Positions 9,141-17,784 of a stretch of DNA of 64,000 nucleotides are shown in pieces. The position numbers and the translations under genes are program-made. Under the pieces are notes generated by a model. It was not told the DNA's origin. It saw only the letters and a program-made list of their open reading frames with translations, and searched no databases. How positions within the stretch are numbered: the first letter of the stretch is position 1; the number at the start of each line of letters is the position of its first letter. Source of the DNA: Bradyrhizobium sp. CCGUVB1N3 (GTDB lineage Bacteria > Pseudomonadota > Alphaproteobacteria > Rhizobiales > Xanthobacteraceae); assembly GCF_024199925.1 (NCBI RefSeq), contig NZ_JANADR010000001.1, forward strand, positions 7,009,501 to 7,073,500. Direction: 5' to 3'.

Positions 9141-9515
9141 CTACGAACCATTGCGCCTGTTTGGACCCGCGCCCGCCGATCTCACCACGTTCACCACGCC
9201 GGCCACGAAGCCCAGCAGCGTGAACACGATAAATCCGAAAGGCGACGTCGACAGCAAGCGGTCGAACCCCCAGCCAATCCCCGCTCCGACAATGACCCCG
9301 GCGATCAACTCGGAGGATAGCCGGAAACCAAGCGCCATCGCCGAGGCTCTGGCCGCTCCGTCTCCACCTTCACCTGCGGGTTGCTCGGTCTTGCTCCTGC
9401 GGTCGCGAATTTCGGACAACCGCTGATTAAGACTTCCGAGCCTTGCGGAAAGCGCAGCTTCCTCAGGCGATTCATCGCCATTTCCATTCTCGCCGTGTCT
9501 CGTGCCTTGAGCCAT
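9141..9515 (-). CDS. atpI: ATP synthase subunit I (AtpI/AtpZ type)
   Basis: A small membrane protein at the head of the F0 operon, thought to help c-ring assembly or ion supply in related bacteria. About 124 residues: a charged N-terminal half (LGSLNQRLSEIRDRR), then two membrane helices with small residues (LIAGVIVGAGIGWGFDRLL and FIVFTLLGFVAGVVNVV). I start at the ATG at 9515; an upstream in-frame start at 9530 is possible. The promoter lies about 65 bp before this start. Confidence 0.9.
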   Translation of the reverse strand: MAQGTRHGENGNGDESPEEAALSARLGSLNQRLSEIRDRRSKTEQPAGEGGDGAARASAMALGFRLSSELIAGVIVGAGIGWGFDRLLSTSPFGFIVFTLLGFVAGVVNVVRSAGAGPNRRNGS

Positions 9516-9580
9516 GAAACGAAGACCCAAAACGCCGCGGTTGAATGAAAATTACGCCGCCACCCTCGAAAGCCGCGCGG

Positions 9581-9609
9581 ACCATACTGACCGCACATAA
9601 TCAAGTCAA
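9581..9609 (-). promoter_or_regulatory. Housekeeping promoter of the F0 operon
   Basis: Read on the minus strand: TTGACT (9609-9604), a 17-base spacer, and TATGGT (9586-9581). Five of six bases fit the -35 consensus and four of six the -10. The predicted transcript starts near 9573, about 58 nt before atpI. The rest of the 345-bp space up to 9861 shows no gene. Confidence 0.6.
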
Positions 9610-9861
9610 GCCAAGTCACGATTGCGTCGTTTTCATCTATCTATTTGATATTACTTGCGATAACGCTGCGTTCCACAGCGCTGCGCACAGCGTGACGCCG
9701 CACCGCAGCAGCTGGCGCCGCAATCGGCGGGTCTTGCCCGGATATGGTCGCCCTACCGGTATCGAACGAGCTGCGGAAATCAGCCGTCCCGCCGGCGCGT
9801 TTTTCGCGCGCGGGGTGTAGGATTGCGGGCGGGTCACATCATTTTCCGACGGAGCAGCGCC

Positions 9862-10383
9862 ATGAGGTCAGCGACGTCATCCACAGCATCATGGTTTTCG
9901 ACGGCCTTCATCGCCGTGGCTATCACGGCGGGCGGCGGTCTCGTTGCCGCGCAATCGGCGCCCGACAGCGAGAACGGCCGCTACACTATGACGCCGACCC
10001 CGGACGGCGTGTTGCGGCTCGATACCCGTACCGGGATCGTGTCCACCTGCTCGAACAACGGGGCGGGATGGGCCTGCTACGCCGTGCCCGACGAGCGCTC
10101 TGCACTCGACGCCGAGATCGGCCGCCTGCAGGCCGAGCTTGAGAAGCTGCGGGCGCAGTTGGCCGCCGGGCCGCCCGTGTCCGGCAAGATCGAGGACGCG
10201 CTGCCGAAATCCGACTCGCTGAAGAAGGCCGAGCCGAAGGTCGCGGAGAACAACCGCAAGATCGAGGTCCCGCTGCCGAGCGATCAGGACGTCGACCGCG
10301 TGATGTCGTTCCTGGAGCGCGCCTGGCGGCGGTTGATAGAGATGGCCAACCGCGTGCAGAAGGACGTGTCGGGGAAGATTTAG
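9862..10383 (+). CDS. Exported coiled-coil protein of unknown function
   Basis: A 173-residue protein starting at the ATG at 9862, with GGAG 8 bp upstream. The signal peptide (FSTAFIAVAITAGGGLVAAQ) is followed by a conserved-looking patch GRYTMTPTPDGVLRLDTRTG with two nearby cysteines (STCSNNGAGWACY). Next is a heptad-like helix (LDAEIGRLQAELEKLRAQLA) and a basic C-terminal helix. Such small periplasmic proteins are common in Bradyrhizobium, and I do not recognise a function. It is divergent from the atp operon, with 345 bp between starts. Confidence 0.72.
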   Translation: MRSATSSTASWFSTAFIAVAITAGGGLVAAQSAPDSENGRYTMTPTPDGVLRLDTRTGIVSTCSNNGAGWACYAVPDERSALDAEIGRLQAELEKLRAQLAAGPPVSGKIEDALPKSDSLKKAEPKVAENNRKIEVPLPSDQDVDRVMSFLERAWRRLIEMANRVQKDVSGKI

Positions 10384-10410
10384 GACCCGCTAGCGTGCCC
10401 GCGCGTTGTC

Positions 10411-10503
10411 CTTCGTAGGGTGGGCAAAGGCGCGAAGCGCCGTGCCCACCATCTTTCGACGATCGGGACAGACAAGGTGGGCACGCTTCGCTTTGCCCAC
10501 CCG
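10411..10503. repeat. Inverted intergenic repeat
   Basis: Two facing copies of a GTGGGCA-rich unit: GTAGGGTGGGCAAAGGCGCG at the left end and CTTCGCTTTGCCCACCC at the right end (about 10486-10502), with an internal copy. A single half-copy recurs at 42088-42120. Confidence 0.7.
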
Positions 10504-10532
10504 ACAGCAGTGTCCGAATTGAAAGAGTTTCG

Positions 10533-10997
10533 ATGACATCGACGACCCGCTCCGCGCCATCGACCGTGCAGGCCACCACGATCAGCACATCGTTGCTGAC
10601 AGTGCGCACCTCAGGCCGCGGCTTCGTCGACCTCACCGCGGAGGCTGCAGAATTCGTGCGCGACGTCCACGCGCGCGAGGGCGCATTGACGCTGTTCATC
10701 CGTCATACCTCGGCCTCGCTGACGATTCAGGAAAATGCCGATCCCTCCGTGCTCGTCGATCTCTCCACGGCGCTGTCGCGGCTCGCGCCGGAAAATGCCG
10801 GCTGGGTGCATGACACCGAGGGACCCGACGATATGCCGGCGCATATCAAGACCATGCTGACCGGGACATCGCTGCAGGTGCCCGTGCAGAACGCCCGGCT
10901 CGCGCTCGGCATCTGGCAGGCGATCTATCTGATCGAGCATCGTGCGCAGCCGCACCGGCGCGAAATCGTGCTGCAATTCATCGGCCAGGCGAACTGA
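10533..10997 (+). CDS. YjbQ family (UPF0047) protein
   Basis: A 154-residue member of the YjbQ family. Some members show weak thiamin phosphate synthase activity, but the true cellular role is unsettled. Family signatures are present in order: FVDLTAEAAEFVRDVHAREG, LTLFIRHTSASLTIQENADPSV, then AGWVHDTEGPDDMPAHIKTML and LGIWQAIYLIEHRAQPHRR. The two histidine-bearing motifs probably bind a metal. It stands alone on the plus strand between a repeat and a two-way terminator. Confidence 0.93.
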   Translation: MTSTTRSAPSTVQATTISTSLLTVRTSGRGFVDLTAEAAEFVRDVHAREGALTLFIRHTSASLTIQENADPSVLVDLSTALSRLAPENAGWVHDTEGPDDMPAHIKTMLTGTSLQVPVQNARLALGIWQAIYLIEHRAQPHRREIVLQFIGQAN

Positions 10998-11016
10998 CCG
11001 GCGTGGGCTGACAAAA

Positions 11017-11049
11017 CAAAACCGGCCGCGGATTTCGCGGCCGGTTTGC
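11017..11049. terminator. Bidirectional terminator
   Basis: A perfect stem ACCGGCCGCG/CGCGGCCGGT (11021-11030 and 11036-11045). A short T run follows on the plus strand, and a longer T-rich tract (GGTTTTGTTTTG) follows on the minus strand. It serves the YjbQ gene and the convergent transporter gene. Confidence 0.75.
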
Positions 11050-11090
11050 GTTTGGCTTGCGCCGGCGGCAGGCGCCGGCAGCTTGCGCGA

Positions 11091-12755
11091 TCAGGTCGCC
11101 TTGATGTCGACGTCCTTGGTCTCCGGCAGGAACAGGAAGCCGACCACCGCGGTGATCACCGCGAACACGATCGGGTACCAGAGGCCGGCATAGATGTCGC
11201 CGGTCGAGGCCACGATCGCAAACGCGGTCGCCGGCAACAGGCCACCGAACCAGCCGTTGCCGATGTGGTAGGGCAGCGACATCGAGGTGTAGCGGATCTT
11301 GGTCGGGAACAGCTCGACCAGCATTGCCGCGATCGGCCCGTACACCATGGTGACGAAGATCACCAGGATGAACAGCAAGCCGATGATCGCAGCCACCTGC
11401 GGACGGAAGATGTCGAACGGATGTGCCATCTTGACGATGCCGGCGTCGCCCGCCTTGGGATAGCCGGCCGCCTGCACCGCCGCGAGGACGGCCGGGTTGC
11501 TGTCCTTGGCGTTGGCGTAGGGCACTTCCTTGCCGTTGACGACGACCTTGACGCCGGAGCCGGCCGCGCCGGGCATCGTCACGTATTTGACCGACGACTG
11601 CGACAGGAAGGCGCGTGCGGTGTCGCAAGGTGCGGTGAAGACGCGGGTGCCGACCGGGTTGAACAGGTCGCCGCAGCCCGCGGGATCTGCCCACACCTCG
11701 ACCTTGCCCGATTCGATCGCCTTTTCCAGCGCCGGGTTGGCGTTGGTGGTGATCATCTTGAAGATCGGGAAGAAGGTCAGCGCCGCGATCAGGCAGCCGC
11801 CGAGGATGATCGGCTTGCGGCCGATCTTGTCCGACAGCGCGCCGAACACGACGAAGAAGCCGGTGCCCAGCAAGAGCGACCAGGCGATCAGCAGGTTCGC
11901 GGTGTAACCGTCGACCTTCAGGATCGATTGCAGGAAGAACAGCGCATAGAACTGGCCGGTGTACCAGACCACGCCCTGACCCATGGTGCCGCCGAGCAGA
12001 GCGAGCAGCACGAGCTTGCCGTTCTGCCAGTTGGCGAAGGCCTCCGTCAGCGGCGCCTTGGAGCTCTTTCCTTCATCCTTCATCTTCTGGAAGATCGGCG
12101 ATTCATTGAGGCGGAGCCGGATCCAGACCGAGACGCCAAGCAAGAGCACCGAGACCAGGAACGGGATGCGCCAACCCCACTTGGCAAACTCGGCTTCACC
12201 GGTCGCGGTGCGGGTGAACAGGATCACCAGCAGCGACAGGAACAGGCCCATCGTCGCCGTGGTCTGGATGAAGGAGGTGTAGTAGCCGCGCTTGCCGTTC
12301 GGCGCGTGCTCGGCGACGTAGGTTGCCGCACCGCCATATTCGCCGCCGAGGGCGAGACCCTGGGCGAGGCGCAGCGCGATCAGGATCACCGGAGCCGCGA
12401 ACCCGATCGTCGCCGCGTTCGGCAGCAGGCCGACGATGAAGGTCGACAGACCCATGATCAGGATGGTGACGAGGAAGGTGTATTTGCGGCCAACGATGTC
12501 GCCGACGCGCCCGAACACGATGGCGCCGAACGGGCGCACCAGGAAGCCTGCCGCGAAGGCCAGCAGCGCGAAGATGTCACGGGTCGCTGGCGGATAATCC
12601 GAGAAGAATTGCAGGCCGATGATGCCGGCGAGCGAACCGTAGAGGTAAAAATCGTACCACTCGAAGACGGTGCCGAGCGAAGAGGCGAGAATGACGAACC
12701 GTTCGTCCTTCGTCATGCCTCCTGCGCCAGCACGGGACACAGTCATTGTCGTCAT
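11091..12755 (-). CDS. MHS-family MFS transporter
   Basis: A 554-residue metabolite:proton symporter of the ProP/ShiA/KgtP group, predicted to import an organic acid or zwitterion. MHS marks include FEWYDFYLYGSLAG in helix 1, the loop motif GRVGDIVGRKYTF, and RLAQGLALGGEYGGAATYV. About 110 residues between helices 9 and 10 form a predicted periplasmic insert with two cysteines (AGCGDLFNP, FTAPCDTA); normal MHS proteins are nearer 430-450 residues. I start at the ATG at 12755, preceded by GGGAG, rather than the upstream frame at 12866. The substrate is unknown. It is divergent from the response regulator at 13062. Confidence 0.9.
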   Translation of the reverse strand: MTTMTVSRAGAGGMTKDERFVILASSLGTVFEWYDFYLYGSLAGIIGLQFFSDYPPATRDIFALLAFAAGFLVRPFGAIVFGRVGDIVGRKYTFLVTILIMGLSTFIVGLLPNAATIGFAAPVILIALRLAQGLALGGEYGGAATYVAEHAPNGKRGYYTSFIQTTATMGLFLSLLVILFTRTATGEAEFAKWGWRIPFLVSVLLLGVSVWIRLRLNESPIFQKMKDEGKSSKAPLTEAFANWQNGKLVLLALLGGTMGQGVVWYTGQFYALFFLQSILKVDGYTANLLIAWSLLLGTGFFVVFGALSDKIGRKPIILGGCLIAALTFFPIFKMITTNANPALEKAIESGKVEVWADPAGCGDLFNPVGTRVFTAPCDTARAFLSQSSVKYVTMPGAAGSGVKVVVNGKEVPYANAKDSNPAVLAAVQAAGYPKAGDAGIVKMAHPFDIFRPQVAAIIGLLFILVIFVTMVYGPIAAMLVELFPTKIRYTSMSLPYHIGNGWFGGLLPATAFAIVASTGDIYAGLWYPIVFAVITAVVGFLFLPETKDVDIKAT

Positions 12756-12949
12756 GTTGAATTCGCTCCCCGAAAATCGTTTCCTCGCTCCCTGCGGATG
12801 TCCGGACGCAGCCGGGCAGCCTCTGGGCTTGCCCCCAAGGTAACATCGCCGTGAAACCGGCCCCAATACGACTTTCGGCCTTTCGCACTGACGCGTGGCT
12901 GACGGGTGCTGGCATGCAATGCCGCGTGAGGTAGAAGATCGGGATTAAC

Positions 12950-12966
12950 CCCTTTGCCGCAAAGGG
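12950..12966. promoter_or_regulatory. Perfect palindrome in the transporter/regulator intergenic region
   Basis: CCCTTTGCCGCAAAGGG has 8-bp perfect arms around one base. It lies in the 306-bp region between the divergent transporter and response-regulator genes, 96 bp before the latter. Its size suits a dimeric repressor or activator. No known family can be named. Confidence 0.35.
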
Positions 12967-13061
12967 ATAATGTGGGCTTGCATGCCACGGCCGCTCGGGG
13001 AAGAATTGACCCGCCGGTGCCTTGGCTTGTTGGCCCCGATCACAACGACAGCAAGAGATCG

Positions 13062-13733
13062 ATGAACGCTCCCGCAACCCGCCTCGTCATCGCCGATGAC
13101 CATCCCCTGTTCCGCGATGCGCTGCGCCAGGCCGTGGCCGGCGTTCTGACCTCGGCGAGGATCGAGGAGGCCGGATCGTTCGAAGATCTCACCAAGCTCC
13201 TGGAACAGGACTCCGACGTCGACCTGGTCCTGCTCGACCTGTCGATGCCGGGAATCTCGGGATTTTCCGGCCTGATCTATCTGCGTGCGCAATATCCGGC
13301 GATCCCGGTGGTCATCGTCTCGGCGTCCGACGACAGCGCCACGATTCGCCGCTCGCTCGACTTCGGCGCCTCCGGTTTCATTCCCAAGCGGTTCGGCGTC
13401 GAGACCCTGCGTGACGCCATCCTGAAGGTGATGGACGGCGACGTCTGGGTGCCGCCGGATATCGACCTCAACTCCGCCGCCGATCCCGACATGATGCGGC
13501 TGCGCGACCGCCTGGTGACGCTGACGCCGCAGCAGGTGCGGGTGCTGATGATGCTGTCGGAAGGTCTCCTGAACAAGCAGATTGCCTATGAGCTCGGCGT
13601 CTCCGAGGCGACCATCAAGGCCCACGTCTCCGCGATCCTGCAAAAGCTCGGCGTCGAAAGCCGCACCCAGGCCGTGATCGCCGCCGCCAAGATCGCCGGC
13701 GGCCAGTGGAAGCAGGGCACGCCGACCACTTAA
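13062..13733 (+). CDS. NarL/FixJ-type response regulator
   Basis: A 223-residue regulator with receiver domain (D12/D13, phospho-acceptor D59 in LVLLDLSMPG, switch lysine in GFIPKRFG) and a C-terminal LuxR helix-turn-helix (LTPQQVRVLMMLSEGLLNKQ ... GVSEATIKAHVSAILQKLGV). The ATG at 13062 has AAGAGA 9 bp upstream and puts the receiver at the N-terminus; the longer frame from 12954 is unlikely. It faces the solute-symporter hybrid kinase gene, whose stop is 143 bp away. Such kinases are often found beside regulators of this type, so the two probably form one signalling pathway. Confidence 0.93.
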   Translation: MNAPATRLVIADDHPLFRDALRQAVAGVLTSARIEEAGSFEDLTKLLEQDSDVDLVLLDLSMPGISGFSGLIYLRAQYPAIPVVIVSASDDSATIRRSLDFGASGFIPKRFGVETLRDAILKVMDGDVWVPPDIDLNSAADPDMMRLRDRLVTLTPQQVRVLMMLSEGLLNKQIAYELGVSEATIKAHVSAILQKLGVESRTQAVIAAAKIAGGQWKQGTPTT

Positions 13734-13743
13734 GCTATTGCTG

Positions 13744-13853
13744 GTCCCGTCATCCTGAGGCGCTCGCGCAGCGAGCCTCGAAGGATGAACGGCCCTAGTC
13801 GGGCCGTCGTGCTTCGAGACGGCCGCTACGCGGCCTCCTCAGCATGACGGATC
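13744..13853. repeat. Intergenic palindromic repeat
   Basis: The ends CCGTCATCCTGAGG and CCTCAGCATGACGG are near-inverse copies. Inside, TCGAAGGATGAACGGC and GGCCGTCGTGCTTCGA form further arms. It lies between the convergent regulator and kinase genes and may also act as a terminator. Confidence 0.7.
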
Positions 13854-13876
13854 GGGTAAAGGCAGCGGCCCTTCGT

Positions 13877-16800
13877 TCACTCCGCAGCCACCATCTGCTG
13901 TGTGCGCCATTGTCCGAGCAGCGCGCGGAGCGAGGCCGGCTTCACCGGCTTGTTCAAGACCGCGATCTGCTCCTCACGCGCGGCGACCTGCACGGCCGGG
14001 CTGCGGTCGGCGGTGATCAGGATCGCCGGAATATTGTCGCCGAAGCGGCGGCGGATGTCGCGGATGGCGGCAATGCCGTTGCCGCGGTCGAGATGATAGT
14101 CGACGAGCAGGCCCGTCACGTTGCGGCCGGCCGCCTCGATCGCGCTGATCGCGCCCTCGGGATCGGCGACCGCGATGACCTCGGCATCCCAGGCCTTCAG
14201 CAGCGTGCGCATGCCGTCGAGGATCGCCGCATCGTTCTCGATGCACACAATCAGCGCGCCGGCAATCGGTGTGCGTGCGAGCGGCGTCGCGCTGGTCACG
14301 GCCGCGGTATGGGTCGCAGCCTTCGCGGTCGGCACCGTCACCGAGAACATCGAGCCGCCGCTCGTATTGGCATCGATGGCGATGCCGTGCTTGAGCACGC
14401 GCGCCAGGCGTTCGACGATCGACAGGCCCAGCCCCAGGCCGCGCGCGATCCGCGCGCCCTGTTCGAGGCGGTGGAATTCCTTGAAGATCTCGCTGCGTTT
14501 CGCGGCGGGGATGCCGACGCCGGTGTCGTAGACGCAGACTTTCAGCGATTGTCCATGGCGGCGGCAGCCGACCAGCACGCGCCCGCGCGGGGTATATTTG
14601 ATCGCGTTGGAGATCAGGTTCTGGAGCAGGCGCCGCAGCAGCAGCCGGTCGGATTTGACCGCCAGCGAGCAAGGCATGAAGGTTAGCCTCAAGCCCTTTG
14701 CGCGTGCAATCGGCGCGAACTCGATCTCAAGCGACCGCATCAGGTCACCGATCTTGAAGCTCGAGATCGAGGTCGTCATCGCGCCTGCATCGAGCCGCGA
14801 GATGTCGAGCAGCGCGCCCAGGATCTCCTCGATCGCCTGGAGCGACTCGTCAATGTTCTCGACCAGCCGCGTCTCCTCGCCGCCATGCTGGCGCTCGACC
14901 AGGCTGGTGGCGTAGAGCCGCGCGGCGTTCAGCGGCTGGAGGATGTCGTGGCTCGCCGCCGCGAGGAAGCGCGTCTTGGAAATGTTGGCGTCTTCGGCGG
15001 TGCTCTTCGCCTGCGCCAGCTCCGAGTTCAGCCGCGTCAGCTCCTCGGTGCGGTCGCGCACCCGCTTTTCCAGCGTGGCGTTGGCGCGCTCAAGTGCCTC
15101 CGCCGCCTCGAAGGACGGCGTGACGTCGGTGAAGGTGATGACGAAGCCACCGCCGGGCATGCGGTTGGTCAGGACCTCGATGACCATATGGCGGTCGGGC
15201 AGGCGCTCCAGATACGGCGCGCTGTCGGTCGTATAGGCGACGAGCCGCCGCGCCAGCATCGCCTCGTGATCGTCGACTTCCGCAGGGTTGCCGGCGCCCA
15301 TGAATTCCAGGATCTCGCGCAGCGGCGTGCCGAACTGGATGAAATGCGGCGGCACGCTCAGCAACTCGCCGAACTGCCGGTTCGAGCAGATCAGCTGCAA
15401 ATCCTCGTCGAATACGGCGATGCCCTGGCGGACATGGTTGAGCGCGGTCTGGAGGATCTCGCGGTTGAAATGCAGTGCCGCATGGGAATCGTCGAGCAAT
15501 TTTAGCGCGGCTTTTGCCGACACGGTCCGCTTACGCAGCAGCAGCGACATCACGAGCCGCGAGGAGGCCGCCCCGATCGAGGAGGCGATCATATGCTCGG
15601 CATGCTGCAACAGCTCGAAATCGGCCGGCGCCCCGGCTTCGAGCCGCACGTTGCGCCGCGCCGCAAAGGCCTCAAAGGATTGCCGCGCGCGGTCGGGCCC
15701 GAGATATTGCGCGACCGTGCTCTGGATGTCCTGCACGGTGACGGTGGTGCGCCAGCGGCGGAAATTCGGTGCGATCGGCGCGAGCGTATTGGGGACGAAC
15801 AGGTCGCCCTGCACGAGCTCGATCGAGCTCGGCTGGCGCGCCAGCGAGAGCAGCACGTAGGTGAGGATGTTGAGCGACAGCGACCAGGCGACGCCATGCA
15901 GCAGCGGCGGCAGGTCGGCGCCGAACAGCGCCTGTGGCCGCAACGCCTCGATGCCGAACGGGCCGTGCTGGAGCAGCAGGATGCCCGAGGTCGAGGAGTC
16001 GAGGAAGCTCGGCAGGAACAGCGTGTAGAGCCACACCGCGAAGCCGATCAGCATGCCGCCGATGGCGCCGCGCGCGGTGGCGCGCCGCCACAACAGGCCG
16101 CCGAAGAAGCTCGGTGCAAGCTGGGCGATGGCGGCAAAGGACAGGAGACCAATTGCCGCGAGCTGGGTGTTGCCGAGCGCGCGATAATAGAAATAGGCCA
16201 TCACCATGATGGCGAAGATCGCGAGCCGCCGCGAGCGCAGCAGGAAGTCGATGAAGTCCGTCGCGCCGGTGCGGCCCTCCGGCCGCCGCTTCAGCACCAG
16301 CGGCACCACCAGGTCGTTGGAGACCATGATGGAGAGCGCGACGCATTCCACGATCACCATCGCGGTCGCCGCCGACAATCCACCGACGAAGATGGCGACG
16401 CTGAGCAGGTCGTTGCCGCCCTCCATCGGCAGCGCCAGCACGTACATGTCGGGGTCGATCGCGCCGAACGGGAAGGTCACGAGACCGGCGAGCGCGATCG
16501 GGATCACGAAGACGTTGATGGCAACGAGATAGAGCGGGAACAGCCAGCGGGCGCGGCCGACCTCGGCATCGGACGAGTTCTCGACCACGCTGACGTGGAA
16601 CTGGCGCGGCAGCAGCATGACCGCGCAGAACGACAGCAGCGTCATGGTCAGGAAGTTGCCGATCGAGGGCGAATAGTTGATGGCGCGCACCGCCTCCGGC
16701 GTCTTCATCGCGCGTTCGATCAATTCGTGCGGCGAGAACATCCAGAAGGTGACGAAGGCGCCGGCGGCGAGGAACGCCACCAGCTTGACGATGGATTCGG

Positions 16801-17386
16801 TCGCAACCGCGAGCATGAGCCCGTGCTGGTGCTCGGTGGCGTCGGTTTGGCGCGTGCCGAACAATACGGCGAAGGCGGCCATCGTCAGCGTCACCATCAG
16901 CGCCATGTCGCCGAGGATCGGGATGTGGGAGAAGGCCTGGTCTTCGCTCAAGATGGTTTCGAGCGAGGAGGCGACGGCCTTCAGTTGCAGGGCGATATAG
17001 GGCACCGAGCCGATGATCGCGATCAGCGCGACCGTCGCCGCCACCGCTTGGCTCTTGCCGTAGCGCGCGCCGATGAAGTCGGCGATCGAGGTGATGTTCT
17101 GTGCCTTGGCGAGCTGGATCACGCGGCGGAGAATGCCGGTGCCGATCCCGATCATCAGGACCGGACCGACATAGATCGCGAGGAAGTCGGTTGAGGTGCG
17201 GGTGGCGAAGCCGACCGAGCCGAAGAACGTCCAGGACGTGCAGTAGATCGCCAGCGAAAGCGGGTAGATCAGGCCGGAGGCACGGCCGGCTCGCGCCTTG
17301 GAACGGCGGTCGCCATGGCTCGCCACCAGGAACAAGAAGCCGATATAGCCGAAAGCGGCTGCGATCACGCCCCAGTCGTGCAGCAT
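13877..17386 (-). CDS. Sodium/solute symporter-like hybrid histidine kinase
   Basis: An approximately 1169-residue membrane sensor. Residues 1-500 form a sodium:solute symporter-type module with 12-14 membrane helices (LAIYCTSWTFFGSVGFATRT; IADFIGARYGKS). A linker is followed by a PAS domain (about 640-760, HVRQGIAVFDEDLQLICSN) and a short coiled coil. The kinase core has phospho-acceptor His in FLAAASHDILQPLNAARLY and ATP-binding boxes NLISNAIKYTPRG and DTGVGIP. A C-terminal receiver carries Asp in GLLVDYHLDRGNG. This is the NahK/ErcS' architecture. The start at 17386 puts the first helix at the N-terminus; 17437 is an in-frame alternative. It is convergent with the response regulator at 13062. 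Confidence 0.94.
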   Translation of the reverse strand: MLHDWGVIAAAFGYIGFLFLVASHGDRRSKARAGRASGLIYPLSLAIYCTSWTFFGSVGFATRTSTDFLAIYVGPVLMIGIGTGILRRVIQLAKAQNITSIADFIGARYGKSQAVAATVALIAIIGSVPYIALQLKAVASSLETILSEDQAFSHIPILGDMALMVTLTMAAFAVLFGTRQTDATEHQHGLMLAVATESIVKLVAFLAAGAFVTFWMFSPHELIERAMKTPEAVRAINYSPSIGNFLTMTLLSFCAVMLLPRQFHVSVVENSSDAEVGRARWLFPLYLVAINVFVIPIALAGLVTFPFGAIDPDMYVLALPMEGGNDLLSVAIFVGGLSAATAMVIVECVALSIMVSNDLVVPLVLKRRPEGRTGATDFIDFLLRSRRLAIFAIMVMAYFYYRALGNTQLAAIGLLSFAAIAQLAPSFFGGLLWRRATARGAIGGMLIGFAVWLYTLFLPSFLDSSTSGILLLQHGPFGIEALRPQALFGADLPPLLHGVAWSLSLNILTYVLLSLARQPSSIELVQGDLFVPNTLAPIAPNFRRWRTTVTVQDIQSTVAQYLGPDRARQSFEAFAARRNVRLEAGAPADFELLQHAEHMIASSIGAASSRLVMSLLLRKRTVSAKAALKLLDDSHAALHFNREILQTALNHVRQGIAVFDEDLQLICSNRQFGELLSVPPHFIQFGTPLREILEFMGAGNPAEVDDHEAMLARRLVAYTTDSAPYLERLPDRHMVIEVLTNRMPGGGFVITFTDVTPSFEAAEALERANATLEKRVRDRTEELTRLNSELAQAKSTAEDANISKTRFLAAASHDILQPLNAARLYATSLVERQHGGEETRLVENIDESLQAIEEILGALLDISRLDAGAMTTSISSFKIGDLMRSLEIEFAPIARAKGLRLTFMPCSLAVKSDRLLLRRLLQNLISNAIKYTPRGRVLVGCRRHGQSLKVCVYDTGVGIPAAKRSEIFKEFHRLEQGARIARGLGLGLSIVERLARVLKHGIAIDANTSGGSMFSVTVPTAKAATHTAAVTSATPLARTPIAGALIVCIENDAAILDGMRTLLKAWDAEVIAVADPEGAISAIEAAGRNVTGLLVDYHLDRGNGIAAIRDIRRRFGDNIPAILITADRSPAVQVAAREEQIAVLNKPVKPASLRALLGQWRTQQMVAAE

Positions 17387-17454
17387 TGCTGGGGGACCTC
17401 TCCCTTGCGTCGCGGCGAAAGCCGCGTCCGAACTCATTTTCCGAAGGGAATCTA

Positions 17455-17466
17455 ACGCTTAAGCGT
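17455..17466. promoter_or_regulatory. Short perfect palindrome upstream of the hybrid kinase
   Basis: ACGCTTAAGCGT is a perfect 12-base palindrome lying 18 bp before the outer possible kinase start and 69 bp before the preferred one. It could be an operator, but a site this short may arise by chance. Confidence 0.2.
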
Positions 17467-17562
17467 GCCGCAAGCGACAGCCATTTTTCCGGTTGTCGCA
17501 GGAACCATCATCGTCGTTAAGCCAGCGCGCTGGTCTCGAGACGACTGAGAGAGTCCCCGTGT

Positions 17563-17735
17563 GGCACCCCCTCCCTGACCCTCCCCCACAAGGGGGGAGG
17601 GAACGGCGAGAGCAGCGCCCGTGGCACGGGAGAGGAGACGAGCTCGGCGCCAGGTATTTGCGTTTAATCGATGTGAGGTGAGCATAACCGTCTCGCTCCC
17701 TCCCCCCTTGCGGGGGAGGGCTGGGGAGGGTGGTA
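17563..17735. repeat. Paired intergenic repeat (CCCTCCC family)
   Basis: Two facing copies: CCTCCCTGACCCTCCCCCAC near 17568 and its inverse GGGGGAGGGCTGGGGAGGG ending near 17731. Each also contains a small hairpin of C and G runs around AAG or TTGC. This accounts for most of the 398-bp gap between hemA and the kinase gene. Confidence 0.7.
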
Positions 17736-17784
17736 GCCCCGGGGAGGGTGAGAATTGGATTCTCGGGCGCTGCAGTAGCGCGAC

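Noticed and set aside
11046..12854. A 602-codon plus-strand frame opposite the MHS transporter
   Set aside because: Its product is Arg/Asp/Gln-rich without any domain, while the minus strand encodes a clear transporter.
15593..17194. A 533-codon plus-strand frame opposite the hybrid kinase
   Set aside because: Shadow of the symporter module; the composition is that of an antisense high-GC frame.
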